Shown: piece after piece, positions 1 to 12,604 of the stretch
Layout: each line of letters starts with the position of its first letter
Position numbering within the stretch: position 1 is the first letter of the stretch
From: Imbricaverruca yamaguchii
Lineage: Eukaryota; Arthropoda; Thecostraca; Neoverrucidae
NCBI GenBank assembly: GCA_034440575.1
Contig: JAOTOL010001643.1
Coordinates: 1,154,501 to 1,218,500, forward strand
DNA: 64,000 nucleotides
Direction: 5' to 3'
Notes under the pieces: generated by a model
Database searches by the model: none
The model's input: only the letters and a program-made list of their open reading frames with translations
What the model was told of the DNA's origin: nothing
Translations under genes and position numbers: made by a program

Positions 1-220
1 AGTAATGCACCGTCTCGCCTAGCGTGCGCCCCGGATTCGAGCGCGCACGCACCCTCCCGCGCGGCTGTGCACGTGCACATGCACATGCACGTGCACGTCG
101 TGCTGGTAGCGCACGCTCCGGCAGTGTACACCGCCACCTGCTGTCCAGTGTTCCGGCCACCTGTCGTGACACGCGCCGCCCGCTCGGGTCGTCGCCAATT
201 GGTTGCTACGCCGCGTCGGC

Positions 221-402
221 TCAGTTGTTGCCCATGGCGTAGAGTCGGGTCCAGTCGCGCGCGTTCCGGATCGCCTCCGCCTCGTTGCACTTCCACAGCT
301 CGGCCACGTCGTTGGCCAGCGGGTCGTCCGGGTTGGGTGCGCTGAGTAGCGCCTGGATCGACAGCAGCACGGTGCGTATCTGCAGGGCCGGCGACCACTT
401 GT
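221..402 (-). CDS. UBE2N (ben): UBE2N exon 4 (C-terminal helices and stop)
   Basis: Begins AC after a CGGCAG acceptor, completing the Asp of [11 protein letters not shown], and ends LYAMGNN with a TGA stop at 223-221. The sequence below 221 holds 3' UTR or downstream DNA; no clear AATAAA on the minus strand was found before the window edge. Confidence 0.97.
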
Positions 403-3400
403 CTGCCGGACACACAGACACGGCGTCAGACACAGCACGACATTGCGCGTCGTCCGTGCCGGCACCGCTCGATATACTACACTCAACGAAAAATGAGCTT
501 CAGGACACTGCATCTCGTCCACATCTGTCTGCATGCGACACAACCTAAGAAGTGTCTTCTATATAAGTGTATTCTATCATTATATTTCGTTTTTTTCAGG
601 TTCACAAAATACAACCACGAATGCAATTATATTCTAGAATAGAGGCGCTGACCAAAGTAAGGCTGTCGAATTGGAGTCGCGCGCTTACAGTTGCATGGAA
701 AATTAGCAAAATTGTAAACGGAATAGGACGCACTTCTTTGTATGCACATGGAAGCATTGGAGCTTTTAGGAGGCCGGACGAACAAACACTGACAAACTCC
801 GCCAGACATTTTCAGGCTTATCACGTACAGTATCAAAATGAAAGTAATGCTATTCCTGTCAATATGAAAATGAGAAGTATTGCCATTACTTTCATTTCAT
901 CAAAATAAAAAGTATATGTACATACTAAAGTATATGTACATACTTCTTGCGCATCACATACAAACCACTCGCCTTGATCCCTGGTCAGTGCTGTAAGTCC
1001 GAGTGTTCACCTCCACTCGACAATGTGAACACACGAACCGCGCTGGTGTACACTGCAACTATTAAGCTGTTCTATTCTCAACGGCTGTTCATGACAAATG
1101 TCAGCACCAGAGATTCCGGGCCATAACAAAATATCTGAGGTGATTTACGGTGGCAACCGATCAAGTTCACGTAAGTACGGCGGCTCCGTAATACCGGCAG
1201 CTTTACGCTGTGATGCACTGGCATAGCGACATACCGAACCGCATACAATAGCCGCTACAATTGACATACCAAACCACACACATCAGCCGAACTTCCTAAC
1301 TAGGGACCACTTGGGTTAGGTTAGCAGTTAGGTTAGCCAGTTAGGTTAAACGAATTATTTGACTCTGAAGGAGGGCGCAGCTGCCGTCCCTTGCTGGAGC
1401 CATAACGTCCGTAACTGATACGTCAGCTACGGCAGTCAGCTAACGTTGTTCAAAGGACTCCCGAAGTTGGTAGAGGCGACTGCTGTTCAAAACCATACGC
1501 ACCACGATGGGGGGGGTTGTGTCGATTCCACCATTCGGGGTTTTATTTGAATGGGTGGTTTTATCTGAAAATTTGGCATCACCATTAGTCATGGACATGC
1601 TGTTGAACTTTCCCCATGCACCAAGAACATATTTTAAAGCTGACGAGGATATTACCTGTGACGGTGCGATAAGCGAATTAGCTCTTGCACTTCCCTTGCC
1701 TAGTTGTATTTCTGGGTACGCGAGCCGTTTGTTGACACATATAATCCTCAATATAATACCAATATAATTGGTGTACATGATTCTAAACACACATGCAAAT
1801 GTCCCATCAATTTCGAGGAAGGGCGAATAATACATGGATGGTGGCACAGGGGGATGGGCGGTGGCGCAACATGGACAGCGGCGAAACTTTTCAAGACAAG
1901 AGCGAGAAGAATGAAACGCTGCACCATCCCTTAAACAACGTAACTACATATGAACCAGTATTTAAAGGACGGCCCATTTCGGAGGCTTGGTCCTCCAATT
2001 AATTAAACGCTTCTAAAAGTCCACTCCTTGCACTGTGTGGACGAACAGCCAACTCAGCTTTCAAACTTGGTTAGTCATGGCATTATCCAATAGTGATGCT
2101 CGTGAAGAAGGAGGGACGCAACCGATGTGCTGATTTCTGTCGGATTTGTCAGGTTTTGTCGACCATCAGTACCTCGATATTTCACCGTTTTCGCCGCATC
2201 TTGGTTTTACGACACACATATGCCGTCAGGTAAATTGAATACGCGGAACTTTTTTGTGGCGAATTTTTCGTTTCGCGTTTGGCTTTATGAAATCCCATGG
2301 AGTAGAAATGTCTCTTTTTTAATTATTGTCAGCCGAGGAAATCTTTTTACAAAGCTCGCCTTAGATCAGCAAAATACTCGAAAACAAGGCAAGGTCAAAA
2401 TAAAACTGCAGGACTAAAGCAGGCCCTTCTCCACTCACAAGGCATCAAGGGTCTAATTTTCCCATAATTATGGTGGGTGTATGTTTCGTCGTGATATAGG
2501 ACTTGCCAGGAAATAGAAGGGGCAAAAGATAATCATGTCGAACGGGGGTGGTGTGCGCCCACAATTCCCTGCATCGTGAGGGCATATGCAATGGTTACGG
2601 GCGCATACATGTGGTTTGTTGGTGCATGCATAGTAGGCGCACTGAAAGGGGCGAGGGAGCCCGACCCAATTACGGTTCGAAACTTCTTTTTTTTTAACTT
2701 GAAAGCCCGCCAATAAACAGCCTTATCCCTCCCTCAATAAGCGTCTATATCAAACGGAAGACTTCTCCCGAAAATAAATTCATACTCTACTTCCCAAACA
2801 AAAACAAACAAACGAAAACCGAACACTTCGTTCATCCCGGTCACTTCCCCTCGCCACCTTAAGAAAATCCTGGGCGCGTCCCTGAGTGCATGTGCACCCA
2901 CACGAACATAAGGTTCTCTCTCTCGCTCACTCTGTTAGTGAGTGGACGCTGCAGGGCGGCTGGCTGGTGGCCAGCCGCCCGAACTCACTACTGAAGGCAT
3001 GTCTGAGACTGACTGTCTGAAACAGCTGTATGACTGTCGAGATGTAACCTTGTGAGGTGGGAGTAGCATGTTTGAAGATCGATCTGTGTGCAAGTTGGAG
3101 ATTGTGTGTGAACGTTATTAACAAGAGATCGAGATGGTGTCAGGCTGAGTTTGTATGAAGACTTGGATGCATATATGTGTGAGATGGCTCAGAGCCTTTG
3201 AAAATTATAACCGGGTTCACAAAATCCCAAACGCCGAGATCCTGTGGACTATTCACGTGCCTAATGCAAGTTTACCTCAGACAAAGTTGCGAATATGTCT
3301 GATAAAAATCTGCAGGGCCAAAAACTTCGTTACAACTGGACATGCATCTAGAATACCCTTGTAAGATAGCAGGATCACAATCTCGTTATGGCACCTCTCA

Positions 3401-6400
3401 CTCTTCAACGTCGAGTCGGAAGTTTATGCATCATTCTTGCTATATGTATAATGTTTTGATTCGAAGCATACATCAAATGGATTCAATTACGGGAGAGGAA
3501 CTCCCTTTAAAAAAACAGCATAATTCAGCCTCGCGTTTTGATGTAGACGGACACTACACCACAGCAATTACTAGCATCACTTCCCACCCATTTAAATATC
3601 CAAATATATCCCATCATGGAGGGCGGGTAGCGGAAGCTCACCCGATGTGGACGGTCCTATCATTTCGTTTTGCTTTTGTGCGGAGAGCACAAGATATAAA
3701 CTAGAGACGCTTCACTGCAATTTCGTGTAATGACTCAAAAACCAACACTGAAAAGTGAAAACCTAACACTGACATCATTTGTGACAATGATAGAACAATT
3801 TCAAGTCTAGCCTGTGTTTGGTCATACAACCCTGGGGAAATGCTACTATTTCAAACATAATGTGAAATTGACAATTCATTCAAATGGCACAACAATGTCA
3901 CATACACTTCATCTAGAAGACACCATGGTGAGAGGCACGCACTTTTGCTTCGCAGAAGTACGCCCATACACAGGAGCCACATCAACACTTGGTCCAGTAT
4001 CACAGATGATGCTGGTGTCAAAACTTCCTTCCCACCTTTGAGAATGTCGAGACAGATCCGTCCGAGTTTGTCGATGTTTGGGTGGTATATTTTTGTCATG
4101 AAGCGGACTTTTGGTGCCGACATGGGATACTCTTCCGGCAGAAAGAGCTCCAACTTGAACACACCGCCGTCAAAGGGTGAGCCCTCCGGACCTGGTGAAA
4201 AGAGCGAAAAATTCAGACCAGGCATCGGCGCAGCTGTCCGGCCCGGAGTCCAACATATAAACACGGCACTTACGCTCAACAAAACATGGTATGAAGCCAC
4301 TGATGATGGAAGTTTCAACAAGTTTGATGCGAGGGAACATACTTGGCGACGTACGAATGACATTGAATGGGATGATTCATAGAGCACCACGCTCACGTCT
4401 AAAACCGTTTGGCCGGGCTGGGCGGCTCATTGGGATAAAAAGGGCTGGCGAAACAGACTGGTCGTTGATTTTGCCCTGCGGAAAATCACGGCATTCCCTG
4501 CGGAAAATCATCTCTCTCCCTTTTCTTGCTTGGGAAATTATCATCTCTATTTTCTTGTAAGAATATTCCTGATTGAGATTGACAGCAAACTTACTTCCCT
4601 TTGTTGAAAGACCCAAAACTAACTGTAAATCACAAAAGGGAGTTCATGATGCTACCACAAAAACAGCATTGTTATCTCTGAATTAGATCATCGAAAAACT
4701 CCGAATCCGTGATTTCACGTTCAAAAATCCAACTCTAGGATAGAGCAAACATTGGGGTCTTTAACGGTTCAAGTCCCTCCAAAAAACAAAGAAACTCCAC
4801 ATATAAATATCACTCATTGAGGAGCTCAATCCCAAATATAACGTGAGGGTGAAGAACATCGCCAGCAATGACAGGTTACTCGCCTTATGGCATAAATATA
4901 AGCACGACAAGCTTCTCAAGCTAACACATCGGGCAGTGACTCCCAACGTTTTCTCCGGCTCACTCGTTCTTTCGCTCACATGTCCCGAATAAACCCCTGC
5001 CGCGAAATAGCACGCAGCACGCCCTACCATGACGAAGCCTTTCCATCAGCTTCCAATGATGATGCTACAATCCCTCCCGTCAGTCACAAACCCACTGGGG
5101 ACATTTCCGGCCGAGGCCTTCTGGTACGGAGAACGCCTCTATCAGTGAGCCCCGACCAGGAGCAGGCGGCTGGCGGCGTGTCGGGGGAGGGGGGGGAGGG
5201 GAGGTGTGGGACTCAGCGCGAACAACCCACCTGTCACCACCACGTGGAAGTAGCGCGCGTTCTGCTCGTCCGGCACGGCGCTGATCCCCGGCACCGGCTC
5301 CGCCATCAGTCGGTGTGTCTCCTGCAAGGCGGCGGCAGCGTCACAACCAGCACCGGCACGTGCGGGCCCCGAGCGTGACGGCCCGGCGCACGGCTACCAC
5401 ACGGCAACTACCGCCACACGTGACGGCCGGGCGCACGACTACCACATCACAACGTGCAACGGCCCGGCGCACGGCTACCACACGGCAGTGTGTAACGGCC
5501 CGGCGCACGGCTACCATACGCCAATGTGTAACGGCCCGGCGCACGGCTACCATACGCCAATGTGTAACGGCCCGGCGCACGGCTACCATACGGCAATGTG
5601 TAACGGCCTGGCGCACGACTACCATATGACAACACGTGACGATGTGGCGCATGGCTACCATATGACAACATGTGACGGTGTGGCGCACGGCTACCACACG
5701 GCAACACGTGACGATGTGGCGCACGGCTACCACATCACAACACGTGACGGTGTGGCGCACGGCTACCATATGACAACACGTGACGGCGTGGCGCACGGCT
5801 ACCACACGGCAATACGTGACGGTGTGGCGCATGGCTACCACAGAGCAGTACCGTCGCCGGGTGTACACATGCTCAGTCACGTTTGAGTTTCTGATTCAGA
5901 TGAGAATAGCCTAACAAGCGCTAACACGATATTTAATAGCATTCGGCTTTTCCCCATCCATGATGTAAATAAAGAGGCGACGTCGTATGTGCACTGTTGT
6001 CATGCATTGTACGATACGGCTCCAGGTTTTCGCAACACTCGGAACTACTTCCAACTTGAAATCCGTGCAAAATTGGAGAGAGCTGAGTAGTTGCATTCCA
6101 CCATAGATTTCTGAGATACCATTGTAAATTTGTTTAACAATGAGATGCCATATACCAGCTTCTGATGCAGAGACATGCTCGCTGTTCTTTCCTATTGCAG
6201 TGTTGATTACTTTGAACGTCGACACACTAGTACATGACAGTCTCAGTCTCAAGGTCTGTTATGGCACCTACATAATGGCTCGCAACACGTCTGACTTTAC
6301 CAACCCGTGTAACCTATTCGTCGTTTTACGACGGGGATTGAATGAATACTGATCCAAGGAAATTTCGCTAAGGCGACAAACAAAATGCATAGCTGTGGCA

Positions 6401-7250
6401 ATGGTTCCTATCGAGTTAGAATACTTTACAAGAACATCGATAACTTCCATCCCCGCATGAAAGGGGCGGTGCATTTCGACCCCTTCATATGCTGAGGTAA
6501 CACCTAAACCGTTCACATTATGGCTTTGCAATTTGCCATATTTTCAGACAATTGAAGAGTACACAATCGGGAAAAATAGTTACAACTCCAAAGCTAGCGA
6601 AGCCAAGGCAGTTCAAAGCCAGATCAATACCTCATCTTAATACAGCTCTTATATATACATTAAACAATTTTCGTCAACAAACCATACATGACTGTCAGTG
6701 GATAAATATGGGTGCCCAGACATGACCCAATACAAATGCAAAACAAACATACAATGTCACCTTAGATCAGGTTTTGAGGTCAAACGAAGGTATGAACTCC
6801 AAACATGTTTCCTTGTGCATAACTGTGTTACCCATCAATATTTCTGAAAACACAAAACAACTACATAGTAATAAACTAAGTCCTATAAGTGTGCCAGGTT
6901 TCTCGATCAGCAGCTGGGCTCAGGATCAATATAACAAGCCTCTACTAAGCAATAACTGTTTTTTAAATACCTAAAACGCTTATTGAACTATCTTTTAGTG
7001 GCTAAATGTAGGCAATTTTGCATCTGAGGTGCATTTGTGATGTCAATGTGGTGTGGAACCCCATTGAATATGGGCATATTTCGGGAAAAAGAATTCAGAA
7101 ACATGGAAAATCACATGCATCACACACAGTAACACATTACAAAATACACATTTATATATGACATATCGAATCATCCAGAAGGAACCAAGAACATGTTTCA
7201 ATATTGTGAACATATACCTTGACGATTCTCCTCGGAAGTTGGGATGCCAT
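221..7250 (-). CDS. UBE2N (ben): Ubiquitin-conjugating enzyme E2 N (Ubc13/bendless), four exons
   Basis: E2 enzyme that, with a Uev partner, builds K63-linked ubiquitin chains in the cytosol and nucleus for DNA-damage and immune signalling. Coding exons join 7250-7218, 5321-5231, 4191-4036 and 402-221. All junctions are GT-AG with matching phases (0, 1, 1), giving 153 residues; the human protein has 152. The whole UBC fold is visible: N-terminal helix ([20 protein letters not shown]), the HPN motif in [11 protein letters not shown], the catalytic Cys in RICLDILK and the C-terminal [20 protein letters not shown]. The start is the ATG at 7250-7248, in family position. The tail [17 protein letters not shown] is closer to fly bendless than to vertebrate UBE2N. 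No broken codon is seen. Identification is from conserved family knowledge and is very secure; UTR limits are not determined. Confidence 0.97.
403..4035 (-). other. UBE2N intron 3, no gene recognised
   Basis: A 3.6-kb intron of mixed composition. It contains short inverted repeats near 838-945, a run of GTTAGG-type words at about 1314-1350, and open frames without family resemblance. Nothing convincing is encoded. Confidence 0.7.
838..944. repeat. Small fold-back region
   Basis: ATGAAAGTAATG (838-849) is matched by its reverse complement at 884-895. Immediately after, AAGTATATGTACATACT is directly repeated at about 910-945, and each copy is itself nearly palindromic. This could be the relic of a small hairpin element. 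Confidence 0.5.
4036..4191 (-). CDS. UBE2N (ben): UBE2N exon 3 (catalytic core)
   Basis: One hundred fifty-six nucleotides, running from [20 protein letters not shown] to [11 protein letters not shown]. Contains the HPN motif and the catalytic cysteine. Acceptor CACCAG, donor GTGGGA after AAAG, so the exon ends in phase 1. Confidence 0.97.
4192..5230 (-). other. UBE2N intron 2, no gene recognised
   Basis: About 1 kb between exons 2 and 3. No conserved protein, RNA or mobile element was recognised. Confidence 0.6.
5231..5321 (-). CDS. UBE2N (ben): UBE2N exon 2
   Basis: Ninety-one nucleotides encoding [20 protein letters not shown] and [10 protein letters not shown] plus the first base of a Gly codon. 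Acceptor is TTGCAG, donor GTGGGT. A 36-bp minisatellite begins about 50 bp inside intron 1 from this acceptor. Confidence 0.96.
5375..5855. repeat. 36-bp minisatellite in UBE2N intron 1
   Basis: About 13 copies of a 36-bp unit with core GCGCACGGCTACCA followed by TACGGCAA-like and TGTAACGGC-like blocks. Because 36 is a multiple of three, both strands stay open ([16 protein letters not shown] reading), but this is a repeat artefact rather than a gene. Units fall into sub-variants (CGGCCCG on the left, CGGTGTG or CGATGTG on the right), which suggests amplification in stages. Confidence 0.92.
7218..7250 (-). CDS. UBE2N (ben): UBE2N exon 1 (start codon, 11 codons)
   Basis: Encodes [11 protein letters not shown] and ends AAG before a GTATAT donor, phase 0. 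A CTTCTCAG tract just upstream on the minus strand (about 7276-7283) could be the acceptor of this exon, which would put a separate 5' UTR exon further right; that is inference. Confidence 0.92.
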
Positions 7251-8600
7251 GCTGCTGCCCCCTGCCTGCAGCACCGGCTGAGAAGGAGCAAACAAATTAA
7301 CAACTGCTGCATGTAAGTAACGAAATAGTTTCAAAGGATCATCAGAACACTGTTCCTACAACTGGAACAGACAATATCAGATAATATATGGATCGCACGC
7401 AGTCAACAATCGAAAGCAATACAACACATGGAGCATAACACAACAGCTAATTCACAGCTTGAATGGTTGTGACTTGTCCTGTTATATATAAGGAAATCAT
7501 AGAGACAATATTCTGCATATTTGTTTTTTAAGCCTATCAGTTCTTGGAGACAGATGGGCACTGGACTGTCACTGTCAATGACAGTCGTCACACTGTTCTA
7601 CTCCACTGTCACAATACTCTAAACACGTCCACTTGTTGCCAAACAAGTGACAAGCTACCTTCACGCTCTGCTTGGCTGTCCGGGTATGTAATGGGACAAA
7701 TCATTTGCTTGTTTTCTTAAGTTTGCCAAGGTATGTGAAGGTGGAAAGAAGCTGCTAAAATGCAATGTGGTATGATTGCTGTGAAGCTAGAAACATCAGT
7801 ACTTTTGTTTATCGCACCTAGTGCGATTGTACTTGGCATGTTGCAACAAAGTCATGGAAGCTCAGGTACTTGGGGAGGCCTGATGCTGTGGCCAAATGGA
7901 CATATCTGCTAAGAAAGAGATAAGACTGCATTGATAATAAATCACCATTTTTGTTTTGTGCAATACTTGAAGGATAAGTGTGGCACCTGCATAGTGTGTG
8001 TTGGCCATCACGGAGCCAACAGGAGATGGGAGGGGATGCAATGGCAAGGTACTGACTTCTCTGCAAATTGTGTTAATTAATACATAAAGCTACCACTGGC
8101 CATGGTTGAACAAAAGTTAGGCTGTCCAAATATTTTTATTTTATATCAAGAACATCATTATCTCCAGAAAGTTATACACTCAATTTTCTCATTTGGAGGA
8201 TGAATGATTCCATTTGACAATGAACTGCTGTGTGATAAGGTGTTCAAGATTCACTGGCAACTGCAAACTGATATCCTGATGTTTTTTGTTTGAAGACGAT
8301 CAGTTGAGGTATTTCCTCTCCACATCCAGGATTGCAAAACACAAACCTGACACTGTCCCTGACTGGGCAAAGAAGGTGAAGGTTAACAAGGTTAACATTC
8401 CAGTTCATAACTAGAAGCTATGAACTGGTAAATCCAATACCCAATTATGTGCTACCTAATACCTATGTTTGGTCATTAATTATTACATATCACTAGTATA
8501 CAAATACAAGTGTTCAATTGTCTGTCTAACACAGATATGCCAACACAGACCACTACACAAATTGTGTAGTGGTCTGTTATTATAATAATCCTATATTAAG
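7251..8600. other. Upstream of UBE2N, likely 5' UTR/intron, no gene
   Basis: AT-rich sequence upstream of the UBE2N start. It should contain a 5' UTR exon or promoter, but I could not place one. A perfect short fold-back lies at 8545-8577. Confidence 0.4.
8545..8577. repeat. Perfect 16-bp inverted repeat, 1-nt centre
   Basis: ACAGACCACTACACAA is followed, after one A, by its exact reverse complement TTGTGTAGTGGTCTGT. The arms are perfect and abrupt; flanks do not pair. Confidence 0.9.
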
Positions 8601-9340
8601 AACTCAAGTTTGCTTCCCAGGTGCCTTAGTAAAGGATGTTTGGGATAGGGTAGAAGGAAAGTGGAGCAGGTATAATGGTAATTGCCCATGTTGGTGTGAA
8701 TGATGTAGATATCAAACTGAGGAAAGAATAACAGAGTACAGGTATTTGGTCAGTAGGCTAGCAGGAAGTAGGAAGAGAGGAGCACCATCCATCCTCCCTA
8801 TCTTAAACGCAAGCATAAAATGGTATTCCACGGTCATTGGACTGAATAGCAAAGTTGGCCAAGATCTGAGAGGAGATTGGGGCGAAATTCTTGAATCTGT
8901 GGAGCGATTGTTGGGGAGGACTAAAATGTTTCCATTAGATGGGGTACATCTGAGCAAGATATGAGTAGAATTGCTCAGCAATAGGCATAAGGTGTCCCTG
9001 AGTAAGAAATGGAAATTAGGCATGTCATGGGCAGAAATAGCTGATAAAGAGATAACATATTGCAAGCAAGAAATAGGAGTGCAATTGGATTGTAGAAGTA
9101 ATTGTAAAGCATCAGAAACAAAAAATGTATTGTGCTTTCATGTAAATGCCAGAAGTGTTAGAAACAAAATTGGGGAACTGCATGTATATATGTTGTCTGA
9201 AAAGCTGGACTTGGTATGCAGAACTGAGGCATGGGCTAAATAAACATTTTTGTAAATAACCTGCAAGAATCTGAATTGACTGGCTACATCATGCATGCTC
9301 ATCAGTTGGTTATTGGAGCTTAGGGGCACATCAACTCAGG

Positions 9341-9543
9341 GTTAAAATATTGGTTTTTCGTTAGGTGTGAGATGTCAAAACAAGCACAGTAGCATGTCAA
9401 AATTTGACACAGAATTAGTGTCATTTAAAGTGCTTTTGATGTTTTTCAGACTCAAATTTGAACCAATGGTTGAAGCATTTATGACTACTTTTAGGATTTG
9501 TTTTCTGATTCATATTTTAGGAAGAGCTATATTTTGGATCAAG
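9341..9543. repeat. Left copy of ~200-bp direct repeat
   Basis: Starts GTTAAAATATTGGTTTTTCG and shares GTTAGGTGTGAGATGT, AGTGTCATTTAAA and TAGGAAGAGCT with the copy at 10092-10297. It ends where the sequence unique to the insert starts. Confidence 0.8.
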
Positions 9544-10091
9544 AGAATAATACCTATGCTACAAACTGGTATTGCATGCCATATTGCATCACAGATAATC
9601 CCTTAACCTGAAATTGTGTTGTGAAACATTCATGTATCATTCCATTCCTTATTCAGGGCATGAACGTGATACTTATAAACAACATACTGTTAGAAAGGAA
9701 ACACAAGGACTTCATAAGCATGCACAAAGGATCAGGGTGTCAATACTTCTTGGACAAGGATGCCAACTGGGTGTTCAGAAAGTGGTATATTCCACCCTAT
9801 TTTATGAACAATTTATCACTGCATCAACTACATTGGTCATGCAGCACCCATAATGCATGCTCATCAAAATGAGGAAAGGATAGAAAGTGGGATACCCTTG
9901 TATGTGGCACAAGTGATGAAATGTCATTCCATAGAGGACAGGATGCATAGTGAAAGAGTAGAATCTGTGTGGACATCATTCTGAAGAATGGAACAAGACT
10001 TCACATTTGGGCATTCTATATGCCACCACACCAGAATGAAAACATGGACAGATTGATGAAGGAAGAGATAAGTGGGTGAGTGCATGACAGT
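9544..10091 (+). other. Interior between the direct repeats, possible broken coding remnant
   Basis: Contains an open stretch 9621-9872 (residues include KDANWVFRKWYIPPYFMNNL, then HWSCSTHNA). The pattern W-PP-F-L-H resembles the zinc-binding region ahead of retroelement integrases, but only weakly. No protease, RT or integrase core is visible in this short interior. Confidence 0.25.
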
Positions 10092-10297
10092 GTTAAAATA
10101 ATGGTTTCTCGTTAGGTGTGAGATGTTGAAACGAGCACAATAGGATGTCAAAATTTGTCATGTGATTAGTGTCATTTAAAATGCTTAAAATGTCTCTCAG
10201 ACTCATATTTGAGCCAATGGTGTAAGGTAGCTTATGAGCCACACGTTATTATTTGTTTTGAGATTCACAATTTAGGAAGAGCTGCATTTGGGACAAG
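10092..10297. repeat. Right copy of ~200-bp direct repeat
   Basis: Diverged partner of 9341-9543, in the same orientation, offset 751 bp. The decayed LINE endonuclease reading resumes immediately after it, as expected if the pair bounds an insertion. Confidence 0.8.
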
Positions 10298-10923
10298 ATG
10301 TTTTCTTTCAAATAACACATGAACCTATAATGGGAAATCAAATGTTAGATCTAGTGTTTACAAATGAGAAACATTTTGCAGCTAATGTGAACAGAGGAGA
10401 GCCCTTAAGCATAAATAGTGCTCACAACATTATGTCCTTTTCTTTATATGTTGGAATTATAAAAAATTAATCAAATGTTTATTAAACATTTTGTGAAAGG
10501 GAATCTAGCAATGAGTTCAACAGACTTCCAAAATTAAATTCACTGGGAATAGTTATTGATGGTTTATATGCTTATGATATGTGGATGATGATGAGTGACA
10601 AACTGCCTCAAGATCAGGATAAGTTCATCCCCAACAGGCAAATTAGATTAAACAAAGTTATGTAACCTTCATGGCTGACCAAGGAAGTAAAACATTTATT
10701 GGAGTAAAAAAAGCAGGCAGTTAAGAAATTAAATGCATCAGAATGCTGGAAATCATTAATAAGAATGTGAGGTATAAGAGCAAGGAAGCCATGAAAAATG
10801 GTACCTAGCATATGTGCAATCCCACTTAGAATACTATGTACAGGCATGGAGCCCTCATTTAGAAAATATATGGATATGCTAGAAAGGCTGCAACACAAAG
10901 CTGACTCACAGTGGACAGGTACT

Positions 10924-10976
10924 ACATAAAGACATAAAGACATAAAGACATAAAGACATAAAGACATAAGACATAA
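10924..10976. repeat. (GACATAAA)n microsatellite
   Basis: About six copies of an eight-base unit at the end of the decayed LINE. CR1 elements commonly end in short tandem units, so this may be its 3' terminus; that link is inference. Confidence 0.85.
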
Positions 10977-12600
10977 ACTTTTTTAATGTAACTTTTTTAG
11001 TGATCACTAAAGAAAGATAAAGTCTGCATTATTCTTATAGGAGCTTGTAAACAAATGACATGAAAGAACACGTCTTAGACTTAAGGTAACTTAAACACAG
11101 CTCCATTTACCAATTGTTGTCTACATGAACAAGATGGAAATAGTGCAATACTGTGGTGCTGTAAAATGCACAGAGCAATATTTGGTGCATATTATATTTA
11201 ATATATTATGGAACTTTTGTGAATTGACCCTTTAGTTGTATCACATGCTAAAGAAAATCCCATGAACTTATGAAAATATATATTCCAAATAATCAACACA
11301 AAACATGAACTCTTGAGTCTGCTAGTAGCACATTCCATTACATCACCAGGACAGTCCACTTTTCTGTCATATTGACAGTAAGTGTTTACTTTCAATGGTG
11401 AAAATCTCATATGTGATTTTGCAAAGAAATTATGGAGAAAGCTCAGTTAGTTATTATGGCATTATTGTATAAAATGATAGAGGAAGGACCCAGTGAGCTT
11501 CAACAAGTCTAGGACATACATTTCTCATGATTTACATCCCAGAGGATTCTTCTATTTTTAATAAAAACGCCAATAAGCAGTCCCCAAACCAAGAAAGGAA
11601 CATGAAATTCATTGAGGTAACATTAAAAGAACACCTGTTAAAGGATATTTTTTTGTAGAATGCACTCACCCTCCTCACAACAAAATATAGGAAGCATACA
11701 GATAAAGGGGGCATTTTTTGGTGGAGTAATACATGATGAAAAATAATGTAAAATACCACACAAAAATTAAGCCTAACCTACTGATAGCACAGTCCAACAC
11801 CGATTCACAATTATTTTGCCATTTGTGCACATTGCCTTGTTTTGCATATGCCTATGCATTTTGCTTCAGTAAATTGCATAGCCATTGAATTAACAGTGAT
11901 ATTATCATCAGTATTATGTGGGCATGCAATTCAATAGGTAGGTAGTTACCTAACCGCCTATCTGGTTACCTACTTGAATTCCGACGCATTTCTCCAGACT
12001 GCGCTGAACGCTAGTGATTCTACTTAACAAACTAACCAAAGATGAGAATGTTGTCCAGGATATACTTCACCCATGATCGTTCCTATGAGATATTGCATGG
12101 GGCAACAATCTGCCCTTATCACCTCGCCGCTTACCAATTAGAGCCTTTCTAATGAACAAAGGCAGCGACCCTCCAAGCAGCGAAGACCACAAGCACAGCA
12201 AGCTACTCTGTATGTAATGGCCTTGAAGCTACTAATGTGCTCAATTTTGGCGCAGATGACAAAATATGAGATGATTTATTTTCGGCGCATTCAATTGGTA
12301 TGAAAGCAATAACCATTGTGGGGACGTCATGGAAGTTGCCTTACAATTGCGGCCCAGATGAATATGTCGTGACGCTTAATTCCAAAAGTCGTGGATTTTC
12401 AACACAAAGTAAAGTAAACTCAGTCTTAGCCAAGAAATCGTGACGTCAGCGGCTAGAAGCACATCAGCGCAATAGCGATCGTCGAAGATCTCTCTCGACT
12501 TCGTACAAGCTTGTAGTTGGCAAATTGTGCAATCAATTTGACGGCAGTTATGTCTGTCAAGACAGCCCACGGTCAGACCACGCTCGGCCCACGCTCAGCC
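10977..12600. other. Intergenic, no gene recognised
   Basis: AT-rich DNA with a small palindromic patch near 11936-11976 (AGGTAGGTAGTTACC and GGTTACCTACTT). No conserved reading frame was found. Confidence 0.5.
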
Positions 12601-12604
12601 CATA

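Larger units (their letters stand above)
8640..10890 (+). mobile_element. Decayed CR1-like LINE, interrupted
   Basis: Non-autonomous remnant of a LINE of a different subfamily from the two intact copies. Recognisable in order: an ORF1 esterase-like stretch (VIAHVGVNDVD near 8680, then LAGSRKRGAPSILPI and KMFPLDGVHLSKI to about 8960), an ORF2 endonuclease start (CFHVNARSVRNKIGELH at about 9135 and DLVCRTEAWAK at about 9210), a later endonuclease piece (THEPIMGNQMLDLVFTNEKH, 10315-10375) and an RT-end piece (AYVQSHLEYYVQAWSPHLEN, near 10805-10865). Frames are broken by stops and shifts throughout, and most of the RT is missing. A separate insertion at 9341-10297 splits the endonuclease region. 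Confidence 0.75.

Noticed and set aside
5375..5855. CRISPR-like array of regular repeats
   Set aside because: Units are contiguous with no unique spacers, and the locus is an intron of a eukaryotic gene; it is a minisatellite. The same applies to the arrays at 48.1 and 49.6-51.7 kb.
5341..5886. Both-strand repetitive open frames in UBE2N intron 1
   Set aside because: Product of the 36-bp minisatellite inside an intron of a conserved gene.
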